Assembly (NCBI RefSeq): GCF_014217805.1
Contig: NZ_CP055156.1
Location: forward strand, 3,912,585 to 3,976,584
Direction: 5' to 3'
DNA length: 64,000 nt
Source of the DNA: Adhaeribacter swui
GTDB taxonomy: Bacteria; Bacteroidota; Bacteroidia; Cytophagales; Hymenobacteraceae
Shown here: positions 27,140-36,107 of the stretch, one piece after another
How the letters are laid out: each line of letters opens with the position of its first letter
Numbering within the stretch: the stretch's first letter is position 1
The notes under the pieces: generated by a model
Database searches by the model: none
Told to the model about the DNA's origin: nothing
What the model saw: only the letters and a program-made list of their open reading frames with translations
Translations under genes and position numbers: made by a program

Positions 27140-27332
27140 CTGACCATCTTTTAAAAGGTTTTGTGCTGTTCTATTGATTTGATTATCAAAAATTTGCCTA
27201 GATAATAAACACCTTGTGGAAAAATTTAAACTGGCCGGAGTATAGCGAAATAAAGAAGTATTATCCAATTTAGGGGAAGGAGAGCCGCCTCAGCTTAATT
27301 TATTATTGGCTTTCTGTTGACCTACTTGTATT

Positions 27333-28052
27333 ATGTTCGCACAGCTTAAACTGGAAGACCTGCTTTTTATAGATATTGAAACGGTGCCGGGTCAGGCCAA
27401 CTTTGCTGATTTAGACGAACGGTTTCAGGAATTGTGGGCTAAAAAGTCGCGGCAGTTAGCCAAAATAGAACCCGACCCCGCCGATATTTACGAACGGGCT
27501 GGTTTACACGCCGAGTTTGGCCAGATTGTTTGCATTTCCATCGGCATCTTACGCGAAACTTCGGCTGGCCATTACACCCTGCGCCTGAAATCTTTTGCCA
27601 ATACCAAAGAGAAAGAATTACTCCTGGAGTTGTGCGAGTTATTAAATACCAAGTTTACCGGCAAAAGCCATTGTTTGTGCGGCCATAACATTAAAGAATT
27701 TGACATACCGTATTTGTGCCGCCGCATGTTGGTAAACGATATCTGCATCCCTAAACTAGTGGATTGCACCGGACTAAAACCCTGGGAAGTACCGCACCTG
27801 GATACCTTGCATTTGTGGCGTTTTGGCGATTCGCGCAGCTACGTATCACTGGACTTGCTGGCGGCACTTTTTAAAATTCCGAGTCCCAAAACCGAAATGG
27901 ACGGCTCGGATGTGGCCCGGGTATTTTACGAAGAGTGCGATTTATTAAAAATTAGCCGGTATTGTGAGCAGGACGTAGTAACGGTGGCCCAGCTTTTACT
28001 CCGGTTTAAAAGTTTACCCATGCTGCAACCCGAAGATATTCTGCTGGCCTGA
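27333..28052 (+). CDS. Predicted 3'-5' exonuclease (DNA polymerase B-like, DEDDy)
   Basis: A 239-residue protein with the three DEDDy exonuclease motifs: Exo I FIDIETVPG near residue 13, Exo II CGHNIKEFDIPYL near residue 128, and Exo III SRYCEQDVVTVAQL near residue 215 (Tyr, then Asp after three). It matches the stand-alone polymerase-B-type exonuclease family (Pfam DNA_pol_B_exo2). The expected role is nucleic-acid trimming or repair. The neighbouring DUF72 gene converges on it with only 10 bp between stop codons. Confidence 0.85.
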   Translation: MFAQLKLEDLLFIDIETVPGQANFADLDERFQELWAKKSRQLAKIEPDPADIYERAGLHAEFGQIVCISIGILRETSAGHYTLRLKSFANTKEKELLLELCELLNTKFTGKSHCLCGHNIKEFDIPYLCRRMLVNDICIPKLVDCTGLKPWEVPHLDTLHLWRFGDSRSYVSLDLLAALFKIPSPKTEMDGSDVARVFYEECDLLKISRYCEQDVVTVAQLLLRFKSLPMLQPEDILLA

Positions 28053-28062
28053 TTTACTTAGC

Positions 28063-28794
28063 TTACTGCACCAGTTCCTGTAAACGCCGGGCATTATAAG
28101 GAGCGTACCCGTGCATGTCGTTATCAAAATAAATAAAAACTTCTTTGCCGCTTTGTTGCCAGGCTTTGCACCGGCTGGCCCATTCGGTTAAGGTTTCTTC
28201 GGAGTAGCTGCCATCGTACTTATTCACTGGCCCGTGCAGGCGCACGTATACAAAATCAGCGGTAATTTGCAGCGGCGATAAATGGTATTCTAAATCGTAA
28301 ATACAAAAAGCTGCTTTATGTAATGCTAATAATTGATATACCTCGGGATTATACCAACTATGATCCCGGAACTCGAACGTATAGCGGTAATAAGGTGGCA
28401 GGGCTTGCAGAAAGTTTTCTAAACGATCTACATTGCAGGACCATTGCGGCGGCAATTGAAACAAGATTGGGCCAAGCTTTTCTTTTAAAAAACTTACATT
28501 TTCCAGAAACCGAAGCAGCGATTGCTGCGGATCTTTCAGCTTTTTCATGTGGGTAATAAACCGGCTGGCTTTTACAGCAAATAAGAAGTCGGCCGGAACG
28601 GACTCGTACCAACCCGTAAACGTTTCGGGAGTAGGTAAGCGGTAAAAAGAATTATTAATTTCGACGGTGCTAAAATCCTTTAAGTAATACGCTAGATAAT
28701 CCGGGGTAGCCGTGCCAGCCGGGTAATAAATATTGCGCCAATGCTTGTAATGATAACCCGAACAGCCCACCCAGATTTTGCGCGTATCCTCCAT
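28063..28794 (-). CDS. DUF72 domain-containing protein
   Basis: A 243-residue protein of the DUF72 (YecE) family. It starts KIWVGCSGYHYKHWRNIYYP, then has TVEINNSFYRLPTPETFTGW, FLFAVKASRFITHMKKL, GPILFQLPPQWSCN, FEFRDHSWYNPEVYQLL, ADFVYVRLHGPVNKYDGSY and a late EVFIYFDNDMHGYAPYNA. The fold is a TIM barrel and no activity is established. The GNDM-like (DNDMHGYAPYNA) ending is the family's conserved strand. The gene looks complete. Its stop lies 10 bp from that of the exonuclease on the other strand. Confidence 0.9.
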   Translation of the reverse strand: MEDTRKIWVGCSGYHYKHWRNIYYPAGTATPDYLAYYLKDFSTVEINNSFYRLPTPETFTGWYESVPADFLFAVKASRFITHMKKLKDPQQSLLRFLENVSFLKEKLGPILFQLPPQWSCNVDRLENFLQALPPYYRYTFEFRDHSWYNPEVYQLLALHKAAFCIYDLEYHLSPLQITADFVYVRLHGPVNKYDGSYSEETLTEWASRCKAWQQSGKEVFIYFDNDMHGYAPYNARRLQELVQ

Positions 28795-29179
28795 TTGCTT
28801 TTTACCCCGGTATACCTGGTTTCTAGATGCAGGGTTTAGTGTTAATTTTTTAAAAAATTATAATTCGGACTCGGGTAAAAATGCCACTAACCTGCTTTAT
28901 ATAATGTTCCCGCGTTATGCGGAGCGTTCGCGTGATCGGGCTCTCCGCAATTTCCGGACAAATAATATCGGATTGGCGTTTACCAGCATTCAGATATACA
29001 GATACGCCAATCAGAGATTGGCGGCACGAAAAGTACTTAGAGCGCTATGCTAACTCTAAGTACAACTCATAAGTGCTTGAAACATTTCGCTAAATCTAAG
29101 TACAAGTACAACTCCCAATACAACTTGGTGTTTAAAGAGAAATTTTAAAATTTTGTTATTCTTACTTCCCGAAAAATAA
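28795..29179. other. Non-coding repeat-bearing intergenic region
   Basis: A spacer of about 385 bp with several small repeats. An inverted pair GATTGGCGT (28971-28979) and ACGCCAATC (29004-29012) is followed by another GATTGGCG (29016-29023). GCGGAG (28919-28924) pairs with CTCCGC (28943-28948). CTAAGTACAA occurs twice (about 29056 and 29096). A weak 91-codon plus-strand frame crosses it but is basic, lacks any family pattern and looks like noise. Probably a decayed dispersed repeat. Confidence 0.4.
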
Positions 29180-29207
29180 AAAAGTCCGGTTTTTACACCG
29201 GACTTTT
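29180..29207 (-). terminator. Intrinsic terminator after outer-membrane receptor
   Basis: Perfect 11-bp arms AAAAGTCCGGT and ACCGGACTTTT around TTTTAC. It lies 55 bp past the stop codon of the minus-strand receptor at 29262. Confidence 0.85.
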
Positions 29208-29261
29208 AGGATGGATTGCTAATTGTTTATAAAAATCTTTCTGGTAAATACCTTTGCTTCT

Positions 29262-31700
29262 TTAATTGTTACCACCGGCCCGGTTTAGTTCTTCCAGGTT
29301 GGTGTTGCGGTTCTTCTCTTCAAATTTGGCGCCTTTGTTAAACCGGTAGCGCAGGTTTAGCCGCAAGCTCCGGGAGCCAAAATACTGGTCGAATTCGTTG
29401 ATGTTGCCGTTGTAATTAGCCCGGCCGATTATTTGCTGCCCCCGGAAAATATCGTTTACGTTTACTGAGAACTCCAGCTTGTCGTTCAGGAAAGAGCGTT
29501 TCAGGCCCACATCAATACCCCACAATCCGGAAATGCGGTACAAGGCATACGCTCCTGGCCCCTGGTAGAAGGCGTTTACCTCCAGGCGCACTTTTTTGGG
29601 TAATTGAATATTCTGGGTAGATTGGCCGTAGTAACTTAACAGCTTGTTCCGCAACGACCGTTCTTTTTGTTCGATGGTATAATCCTGGTAAGCCACGTTA
29701 AAAGTGTTGTTCATATCCCAGTTCTTCGAAATTTTAATGGGTAATACCAGGTTGCTGTTCACGTTTTCGTAGCGTTTCACGTTGCTTTGCATAAACACGG
29801 TCCGGTTCAGCTCGGGAAATTGTTCCGGCACTTCGGCAATAAAGTTGGTAGTAACCGCGTAGCCCATTTTAAAAATATACTTACTTTTTAAAGTTTGCGT
29901 CACTTCAAAAGAGTTGGTATAAGCCGGGCGCAAGCTCGGGTTACCCTGCGCATAGGTATACGGGTCGATGTAGAACACAAACGGGTTTAAGCTTTCGTAG
30001 CGGGGGCGGTTAATGCGGCGGCTATAGTTATAAGAAATCTGGTAATCTTTGCTGATGTTGTTCATCAGGAAAATACTCGGGAAAAGATTCAGATAATGGC
30101 GTTTAAAAGTAGTGTTGGTGGTAATCAGGTTACCTTCGCCTAAAGTTTGTTCGGCGCGTAAACCGCTTTGCAAACTCCATTTTTCGCTTAGCTTGGTGTT
30201 AAAGTTGGCGTAGGCGGCCAGTATTTTTTCTTTGTAAATAAAGTGGTTGCTTTTTAAAGCATCCGGCACGTTCACGTTATCTACGTTATAAAAGAAACGT
30301 AAATCGTTATCCGAAACTACCCGGCTAAATTTAGCCCCGAGCTCCAGTTTGGTATCTTTGGAGTAAGGCTTAGTAAAATCGGTTTTGGCCGAAAAGATAT
30401 TGTAGTCCGAAGGGTTGTCGCTGCCGGGTAAAACCAACCGCGAATTACCGTTATTAAGCTGCTGGTATAAATTGTAAAACCGGGAATTAGAGCTGTTATT
30501 AATCATTACGTAATCTACATCCGCAGATAGGGTAGTGCCGGCCGTATCGAGTTTGCCCATGTAATGGCCGTTAAAGGTGTAGTTTGAAAACTGACCGTTA
30601 ATTAAGTTAGTAGCTGTAATAAGCGAATCTACTTCGGGGTTGCCATTGGAAGTGAACGTACGCGTTATAAATTCACTATCGAAATCCTGGTAATACAAAT
30701 TAGCCGTTACGCCTACGCTGTGCTTATCCGTAATATCGTAATCGGTGGTTAAGCGCATGGAAGGTACTTGCCGAATATCTTCTTGCCGGCCATTTGATTT
30801 TTGCTTACTGCTGCTGCTATCGGTATTAAATTCGCGGTTAAACATGGCATTGCGGTAGAATACCCGGCGTGCCGCATCAATATTGGCCGAAGTACTCCAT
30901 TTTCCTTTTTTATAATTGAGGGTACCTCCCGTACTTAATCCCGACATGCCGTTGTGGAAGCTGCCCACGTACACGCTGCCGTTCATGCCGGTAAGCGAGT
31001 TTTTTTTCAGGTTAATATTTAAAATTCCGGCGTTACCTTCGGCATCGTACTTAGCTGAGGGGTTGGTTATAATTTCAATATCTTTTAAATTTTCCGCCGA
31101 CATGCCCTGCAGCATGGTTTGCAGCTCTTTTCCGGATAAGTACGTTAATTTACCATCAATCATGATTTGAATGCCGGCTTTGCCGTTTAGCTGAATGTTG
31201 CCATCCTGGTCGATGAATACGCCCGGCGATTTGGCTAAAACTTCGTAAGCAGTGCTGCTGGCGGCAAGGGCAGTACCATCCACACTCACCACCATTTTAT
31301 CGGCCTGAGCTACCACTTTGGGGCGCATCGATTGTACGGTAACTTCTTTTAATAATTTGGCATCTTCCTGCACGGTTAAAGTGCCAAAGTTTTTCGAGAA
31401 CTCCGCGCTGTTTACTTCAAAAGGGGACGTATCTAAAGTGGTAAAACCAATAGCGGTAACGCGCAGCAGGTAAGTGCCGGTAGCCGGACTTTTAATGGCA
31501 AATGTTCCTTGTTCATCGGTGGTAGCGCCGGTAATTATAGCTTTGGTATTGGTTTGTACCACGGCTACGCTGGCGTAAGGCACTACGGTTCCTTTGGCAT
31601 CTTTTACTATACCGGTAAGTTGGTTAGCCGTTTGGGCCAGGCTTTGTTGGCAGGTAAAAAGCAGGAGAAAAGCACTAAGATAACGGTACAAGTTCTTCAT
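29262..31700 (-). CDS. Outer membrane beta-barrel family protein (TonB receptor-like)
   Basis: An 812-residue outer-membrane protein. Signal peptide about 1-22 (LLLFTCQQSLAQT), then a CarboxypepD_reg-like domain (LTGIVKDAKGTVVPYASVAV, about 28-110). A plug-like segment covers about 120-240 (YEVLAKSPGVFIDQDGNIQL, KDIEIITNPSAKYDAEGNAG), and a beta-barrel of the OMP_b-brl_3 type continues to the end. The plug resembles the shortened OMP_b-brl_3 plugs that replace a classic TonB-box receptor. No SusD gene is adjacent and no substrate can be inferred. The C-terminal tail after the last barrel strand is polar. Confidence 0.9.
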   Translation of the reverse strand: MKNLYRYLSAFLLLFTCQQSLAQTANQLTGIVKDAKGTVVPYASVAVVQTNTKAIITGATTDEQGTFAIKSPATGTYLLRVTAIGFTTLDTSPFEVNSAEFSKNFGTLTVQEDAKLLKEVTVQSMRPKVVAQADKMVVSVDGTALAASSTAYEVLAKSPGVFIDQDGNIQLNGKAGIQIMIDGKLTYLSGKELQTMLQGMSAENLKDIEIITNPSAKYDAEGNAGILNINLKKNSLTGMNGSVYVGSFHNGMSGLSTGGTLNYKKGKWSTSANIDAARRVFYRNAMFNREFNTDSSSSKQKSNGRQEDIRQVPSMRLTTDYDITDKHSVGVTANLYYQDFDSEFITRTFTSNGNPEVDSLITATNLINGQFSNYTFNGHYMGKLDTAGTTLSADVDYVMINNSSNSRFYNLYQQLNNGNSRLVLPGSDNPSDYNIFSAKTDFTKPYSKDTKLELGAKFSRVVSDNDLRFFYNVDNVNVPDALKSNHFIYKEKILAAYANFNTKLSEKWSLQSGLRAEQTLGEGNLITTNTTFKRHYLNLFPSIFLMNNISKDYQISYNYSRRINRPRYESLNPFVFYIDPYTYAQGNPSLRPAYTNSFEVTQTLKSKYIFKMGYAVTTNFIAEVPEQFPELNRTVFMQSNVKRYENVNSNLVLPIKISKNWDMNNTFNVAYQDYTIEQKERSLRNKLLSYYGQSTQNIQLPKKVRLEVNAFYQGPGAYALYRISGLWGIDVGLKRSFLNDKLEFSVNVNDIFRGQQIIGRANYNGNINEFDQYFGSRSLRLNLRYRFNKGAKFEEKNRNTNLEELNRAGGNN

Positions 31701-32087
31701 GATGTTTTTGTTTGAATAAGAGCTGGAGTTCTTATGCTATCATCTTCTACTTTTGTACCAATCTGGAAATTAATTTTTAAATATCTGATTTTTAAATGTT
31801 TGTATAATATGGTGTAGGTTTAGGGACTAAAATAGTGTACGATAACGTACAATTCTGTAATAATTTCGAACAGTAAAACTGATGAGAGAAAGGCGGATTA
31901 TTGAAAATTTAGGTAGGCGCCGTGCGGGACAGATAATTTTAAAAAATTGAGTTATGGCGAAAATTAGCGAAAGGATTAAAATAAAAAAAGCTTTTACTTC
32001 CTGCCTCACTGCTGTCGGTTTCCGGACAAAAATGATTTAGGAAATAAAAGCTTTTAAGGGAAGCAACCCCGCAGGGCTAATTTATTA
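31701..32087. other. Spacer holding the terminator of the S74-like gene
   Basis: A spacer of about 390 bp upstream of the beta-barrel protein gene. It contains the hairpin 31986-32055, listed separately, and AT-rich sequence that should include the receptor promoter. No gene is seen. Confidence 0.45.
31986..32055 (-). terminator. Long-loop terminator after S74-like protein
   Basis: Arms AAAAGCTTTTACTTCCT (31986-32002) and AGGAAATAAAAGCTTTT (32039-32055), complementary with one mismatch, around a 36-base loop. On the minus strand a T-rich run follows. It lies 33 bp past the stop of the gene at 32088. Confidence 0.65.
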
Positions 32088-32567
32088 TTAGTTACTCTGA
32101 GTAGTTTTTTGAGTAGTATTCTGACTGGTATTTTGGTTGGAAGGTCTTTGGGTAGCGTCCAACTGTTTTTTAAGTTCATCTATTTGTTGTTGCTGCTCTT
32201 TAATGGCGGCTACTAACAAAGGCACTAAACTCTCCAGGTCGGTATTTTTTAAAGTAGTATTGCGGTAGGTGTTTTTGGCTACCATATACGACTGCGACTG
32301 TGAGCTTACCAAATTAGGTAATACTTTTTGCACGTCATCGGTCAGAAAACCGTATTGCTGACCGACTGGTAAGTTAAGCCTATTAAAACGGCGGGTATCG
32401 TACTCGTACGCTTTAGGCTCTAACTTTTGCACATAACTTAAAGCATTTTCCAAGGGCGTGATATTCTTTTTTAATTCTTGTTCCGGAATTTGCTGGCCAA
32501 AACTTAACGAAGCACTACTGAAAAATACAATTACGGCTGCGGCTATTTTATATTTTAAGATATTCAT
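32088..32567 (-). CDS. Secreted protein with S74 (tail-fibre chaperone-like) domain
   Basis: A 159-residue exported protein with signal peptide about 1-24 (VIVFFSSASLSFGQQ). The mature part is a compact peptidase S74 or intramolecular-chaperone-like segment: ALSYVQKLEPKAYEYDTRRF, QQYGFLTDDVQKVLPNLV, then a short YRNTTLKNTDLESLVPLLV block. A Gln-rich coiled coil (KEQQQQIDELKKQL) leads to an Asn/Gln/Thr tail. In phages this domain ends tail fibres and releases itself. In Bacteroidota it occurs on many secreted proteins without phage context, as here. Confidence 0.75.
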   Translation of the reverse strand: MNILKYKIAAAVIVFFSSASLSFGQQIPEQELKKNITPLENALSYVQKLEPKAYEYDTRRFNRLNLPVGQQYGFLTDDVQKVLPNLVSSQSQSYMVAKNTYRNTTLKNTDLESLVPLLVAAIKEQQQQIDELKKQLDATQRPSNQNTSQNTTQKTTQSN

Positions 32568-33044
32568 TTTATTTGAAATTTAGGGGTTAAACATTTATTG
32601 TTATTAATTAACACAAAAGTAATTTCTGTAAATTAAAAGTAAATTAAAGACACATTAAAATTAGATTAAAATTTAACAATTTTATAGGTTATTAAGGTAT
32701 ATACTGGCTTATTATTAAAATTGATGCAATTTACATCCTTTTTAGAACTTTTAAATTTGTAATTTTTTAAAAATTTGATTTTCTGATTTAAAAAGTTCCG
32801 GTAAAAGTTAGACAGGTTTTATTTAAAATGGTGGATTGCCCAATCTCATTAATAAGTTGGTTTGCAAGTTGTTTTCACGAAAAGATGTGTACTTGGAAAT
32901 ATTATATTTATATCGTTTTGTGAAAACCGGTTGAAATTAAAAGTGGTTAAGTTGAAAATAGCATGAAAAATAAGATAAGCCATTAAAAACAAAAGCCTCA
33001 TTTTATTAAAATGAGGCTTTTAAGAATTTAGAGGTTAAAATATT
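32568..33044. other. AT-rich intergenic spacer
   Basis: A spacer of about 480 bp, very AT-rich, holding a terminator (32991-33021) for the ankyrin gene and an AT palindromic block near 32755-32785. No gene is seen. It should contain the promoter of the S74-like gene. Confidence 0.4.
32991..33021 (-). terminator. Terminator after ankyrin gene
   Basis: Arms AAAAGCCTCATTTTA and TAAAATGAGGCTTTT, nearly touching, so the real loop is small. It lies about 24 bp past the stop of the gene at 33045. Confidence 0.8.
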
Positions 33045-33527
33045 TTACCTCAGGAAAGGTATAGCTTCTACGTTTCCCTGGCTCAAAGCCATATCTAATG
33101 CCGTCAGGCCCCGGCTGTCGCGGATAGATAAGTCAGCTCCGGCTTCTACCAAAATCTTCACGATTTTATTTCGCCCGAACATGGTGGCAAACATTAAGGC
33201 CGTGCCACCGCTGCCATTCTGTAAATTTAAATCGGCTCCATTAGCAATCAGTAATTGGGCTATTTCGGGATAACCTTTAAAACTAACGCCCATTAAGGCG
33301 GTGTTGCCGGCTAAATCCTGGTGGTTTACGTTTGCGCCCCGTTCAATTAAGTATTTGGCGGCTTCCAGGTGTTCGTCGTAGGTAGCTAAAATCAGGGGGG
33401 TAAAACCGCGGCCATTCTGCACATCAATATCGGCTACCTGGCTCAACAACTCCTGAATCAGGGCAACATCGCCTTTACGGACGGCATCAAAAAGCAAATC
33501 AGAAGGTTCGGAAGAATAAAAAGACAT
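33045..33527 (-). CDS. Ankyrin repeat protein
   Basis: A 160-residue protein made almost wholly of ankyrin repeats. I count about four and a half, with the pattern GxTPLxxAxxxGHLEAAKYLIERGANVN visible in GRGFTPLILATYDEHLEA, LAGNTALMGVSFKGYPEI, GGTALMFATMFGRNK and RGLTALDMALSQGNVEA. It has no signal peptide, so it is probably cytoplasmic and binds another protein. Nothing nearby suggests a partner. It ends with a short cap (AIPFLR) and is monocistronic. Confidence 0.88.
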   Translation of the reverse strand: MSFYSSEPSDLLFDAVRKGDVALIQELLSQVADIDVQNGRGFTPLILATYDEHLEAAKYLIERGANVNHQDLAGNTALMGVSFKGYPEIAQLLIANGADLNLQNGSGGTALMFATMFGRNKIVKILVEAGADLSIRDSRGLTALDMALSQGNVEAIPFLR

Positions 33528-34130
33528 ATCTAAAATTTAAAATTTTTAAAAATAATTGCTTAGCTCCAAATTGCGTAATGGCGCGAACTAGCATATAAAG
33601 CTCAAAAATAAGAAATTGAACCGAAGATTATAGCAGCTACCATTTGCAGCAACCAACCGGAAAGCAACTTGCAGGCGGTTTATGTTAGATAAAGTACGGC
33701 CATACTACCAAAATGGCTCAACAAGGTTGGGAATTAATTTGGCTTACCGGTAAGATATACATTCAGAGTAGAGAATCTTAAATGCCGGTGTTGCCGTGAT
33801 TATCGGGGTAACGAGGGTGAAAAATAATGATAACGAAAGAAAAATTCGGAAGTACGTTTTAGCTACAGCTTAATGGATTAAGGAACTTGCATTTTTAAAT
33901 TTTTATCAAAGTTGACGGGGTTTGAAGGTGTAAAATTTGAAATTTTTAAAAAACAAAGCTACTTCTTATTTTTTAGTTAAATAAAGGCAATATTGGTTTG
34001 TTTCAGCGGCTTTAAAAATGATGGGTTATGCAATAATTTTTTAAAGGTTTGTTAAAAAATGCCTGTTTTATTTATCATGTTTGTGTAGTATTACTATTTC
34101 TGCTGGCACTACAGCTTATTTGTTACCTGC
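33528..34130. other. Divergent intergenic region upstream of the TolC-like gene
   Basis: A spacer of about 600 bp between divergent ankyrin and TolC genes. It has several AT-rich blocks (33530-33555, 33885-33950) but no clear coding frame, repeat or RNA fold. Promoters for both genes should lie here. Confidence 0.45.
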
Positions 34131-35537
34131 ATGTTTACAAAAAGTAGTATTCGTATTTTTATTACCGCTGCCGTTTTATTTATTTCAGTTAAAGCTAATT
34201 GCCAGGATAAAGTTCTTTCCTTACCCGAGGCCCTGCAAACCAGTTTGGCCAATTACGGGACCATTAAAGCCAAAACCAATTACGTTCTGGCCGCCGAAGC
34301 CGCAGTAAAACAAAGCCAAAAAGAATATTTGCCGGATTTCAGCATTTCGGGGCAGCACGATTACGGCACAATTAACGGACAAAACGGAGCTTTCTATGGC
34401 TTCCGGGGTTTAAATTCTTCTTCTTCGGGCCCACCCATGGAAAACCAAAACTGGAACGCGGCTTTTGGTTCTTTGTATCTGGCAAACGTGAGCTGGGATT
34501 TTTTCTCTTTTGGTAAGGCGCGCGAAAGGATTGAACTAGCTAAAGCATCCCGGTCGCAGGACGAAGCGGATTTAACCCAGGAACAATTTCAGCACCAAGT
34601 ACGGGTTGCGGCCGCTTATTTAAATTTGCAAGCCGCCCAACGGCTTACCCAATCGCAGGAACGCAACCTGGAACGGGCTTTGGCTTTGAAGCGGGTAGTA
34701 GTTGCCCGGGCGAAAAACGGTTTAAACCCCGGGGTTGATTCGTCGCTGGCCAACGCCGAAGTGTCCAGCGCCAAAATAGCTTTAACCCGTAGCCGCGATA
34801 CCGAACAAGAACAAAGCAACCAACTCGCCCAGTTATTAGGAATATTGCCCCAAGGTTTTCGCCTGGATAGTACCTTTATCACTAAAGTACCGGTAGTTTT
34901 TGCGGCTACTACCAACTCGCCAACAGAAGGCCACCCGGTTTTAACTTTTTACCGGCAGCGGGTAAAAGTAAGCCAGGAAAGGGAAAAGTATTTTCGCACC
35001 TTACAATATCCTACATTTTCGTTTTTCAGTGTGCTGCAGGGGAGGGGCTCCGGTTTTGGGTACGATTACAACGAATTAAATACCCAGGCTTACACTAAAA
35101 GCTACCGCGAAGGCATAGTACCCACCCGCGGCAATTATTTGGTGGGCGTGGGCCTGGTCTGGAATTTAACCAGTTCGTTGCGCATACACCAGCAGGTACA
35201 AGCCCAGGAATATACCACCCGGGGTTTAAATGCCGAATATGAACTAGCGAACCAGCGGCTGCAAGCGCAAAAAAACCTGGCCGAAAACAAAGTGCAGAAC
35301 GCCCTGAGCAATTACCGCGAAGCGCCTATCCAGATCCAGGCAGCCTCGAACGCCTATCTGCAAAAGAATGTACTATACAGCAACGGCCTGGCCACCATCG
35401 TGGATATCACCCAAGCTCTATACACCTTAAATCGGGCCGAAATTGACCGCGATATCGCCAATACCAATGTCTGGCAAGCCTTACTGCTCCAAGCCGCCGC
35501 CGCCGGTGACCTGAGTATTTTTACAAATGAATTTTAG
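34131..35537 (+). CDS. TolC family outer-membrane efflux channel (RND system)
   Basis: A 468-residue TolC-like protein with a signal peptide about 1-24 (FITAAVLFISVKANCQ). Two tandem helical units follow: the first contains LQAAQRLTQSQERNLERALA and VVVARAKNGLNPGVDSSLAN, the second LAENKVQNALSNYREAPIQ and NGLATIVDITQALYTLNRAE. These fit the outer-membrane channel of tripartite pumps. An RND pump and an adaptor follow in the same direction, but with a 570-bp spacer that contains one arm of a long inverted repeat, so it is separated from them. The TolC-RND-adaptor order is recognisable in Bacteroidota. Confidence 0.88.
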   Translation: MFTKSSIRIFITAAVLFISVKANCQDKVLSLPEALQTSLANYGTIKAKTNYVLAAEAAVKQSQKEYLPDFSISGQHDYGTINGQNGAFYGFRGLNSSSSGPPMENQNWNAAFGSLYLANVSWDFFSFGKARERIELAKASRSQDEADLTQEQFQHQVRVAAAYLNLQAAQRLTQSQERNLERALALKRVVVARAKNGLNPGVDSSLANAEVSSAKIALTRSRDTEQEQSNQLAQLLGILPQGFRLDSTFITKVPVVFAATTNSPTEGHPVLTFYRQRVKVSQEREKYFRTLQYPTFSFFSVLQGRGSGFGYDYNELNTQAYTKSYREGIVPTRGNYLVGVGLVWNLTSSLRIHQQVQAQEYTTRGLNAEYELANQRLQAQKNLAENKVQNALSNYREAPIQIQAASNAYLQKNVLYSNGLATIVDITQALYTLNRAEIDRDIANTNVWQALLLQAAAAGDLSIFTNEF

Positions 35538-35553
35538 AAAATAGACACCCATG

Positions 35554-35580
35554 CTCCTCCTAAGCTTAGAAGGAGAGTTT
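35554..35580 (+). terminator. Possible terminator after TolC gene
   Basis: Arms CTCCTCCTAAG and CTTAGAAGGAG, complementary with one mismatch, directly abutting and followed by AGTTTT. It starts 17 bp after the stop codon, so the TolC transcript may stop before the pump genes. Confidence 0.5.
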
Positions 35581-36107
35581 TCATATTATTGCTATCTACT
35601 TAACCATGGTAATTAAAATGTTTATGAAGGAATTAGGTGTATCACTCTCAAAGGATAATTAAGTGATGTGACACAAAGAAGAGGCTTACACACTATGTAA
35701 CGATGTTGCTACATAGCCAAATAGTTTCGGAATGAATGACAAAGATTTTTAAAGTTTATAAAAATCAAATTTTTAAATTTTTAAGCTAGCTATGCAACAA
35801 GTAGCCTTATCCAAGTGCAAAGATTGACGCTAAACTGTTTGAGCGGCAGCGATTTTTTAGCGTCTTGACTTTTTTGGTTCTTTTTGTGTCAAGACAAAAA
35901 GAACAGAACCTGAGCAATGAAGTAACTTCACTAAGAAACTAATGCTAGGACTGTAGCTATGCGAACGAGAACTTTTTTTGAATTAACAACTTGCACTGTT
36001 CTATAAGTCACGGAAGTAACTTCCGCGCCATAATAGAGAAGCAAGGCATGAAAGTAAATGCGCGCTAAAATGCGCGATCAAAATTTTAATTTCACTAATT
36101 ATCCACG
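35581..36107. other. Spacer between TolC and pump genes, mostly repeat
   Basis: Besides the left inverted-repeat arm (35812-36066) it has an AT-rich block at 35765-35785 and a small hairpin CTATGTA (35693-35699) / TACATAG (35710-35716). No gene is seen; the pump promoter must lie in or near the repeat. Confidence 0.5.
35812..36066 (+). repeat. Left arm of long imperfect inverted repeat flanking RND genes
   Basis: This stretch recurs in reverse complement at 40540-40826. The core 35827-35977 matches with about a dozen differences over about 150 positions, counted by eye. A second block, 36005-36032, is identical in 28 of 28. Inside are hairpins: GTTCTTTTTGT (35877-35887) with ACAAAAAGAAC (35894-35904), and CGGAAGT-A-ACTTCCG. 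It looks like a structured dispersed intergenic repeat. It lies between the TolC gene and the pump gene. Confidence 0.85.

Noticed and set aside
28778-29053. Plus-strand 91-codon frame in the repeat region
   Set aside because: Basic, no conserved pattern and built over repeat text; starts inside the DUF72 gene.
31827-32009. Minus-strand 60-codon frame before the beta-barrel gene
   Set aside because: It crosses a terminator arm and an AT-rich spacer; no signal of coding selection by eye.
32088-32567. Phage tail-fibre gene, hence a prophage
   Set aside because: Only the S74-like domain is present, on a short protein with its own signal peptide; no phage genes surround it.
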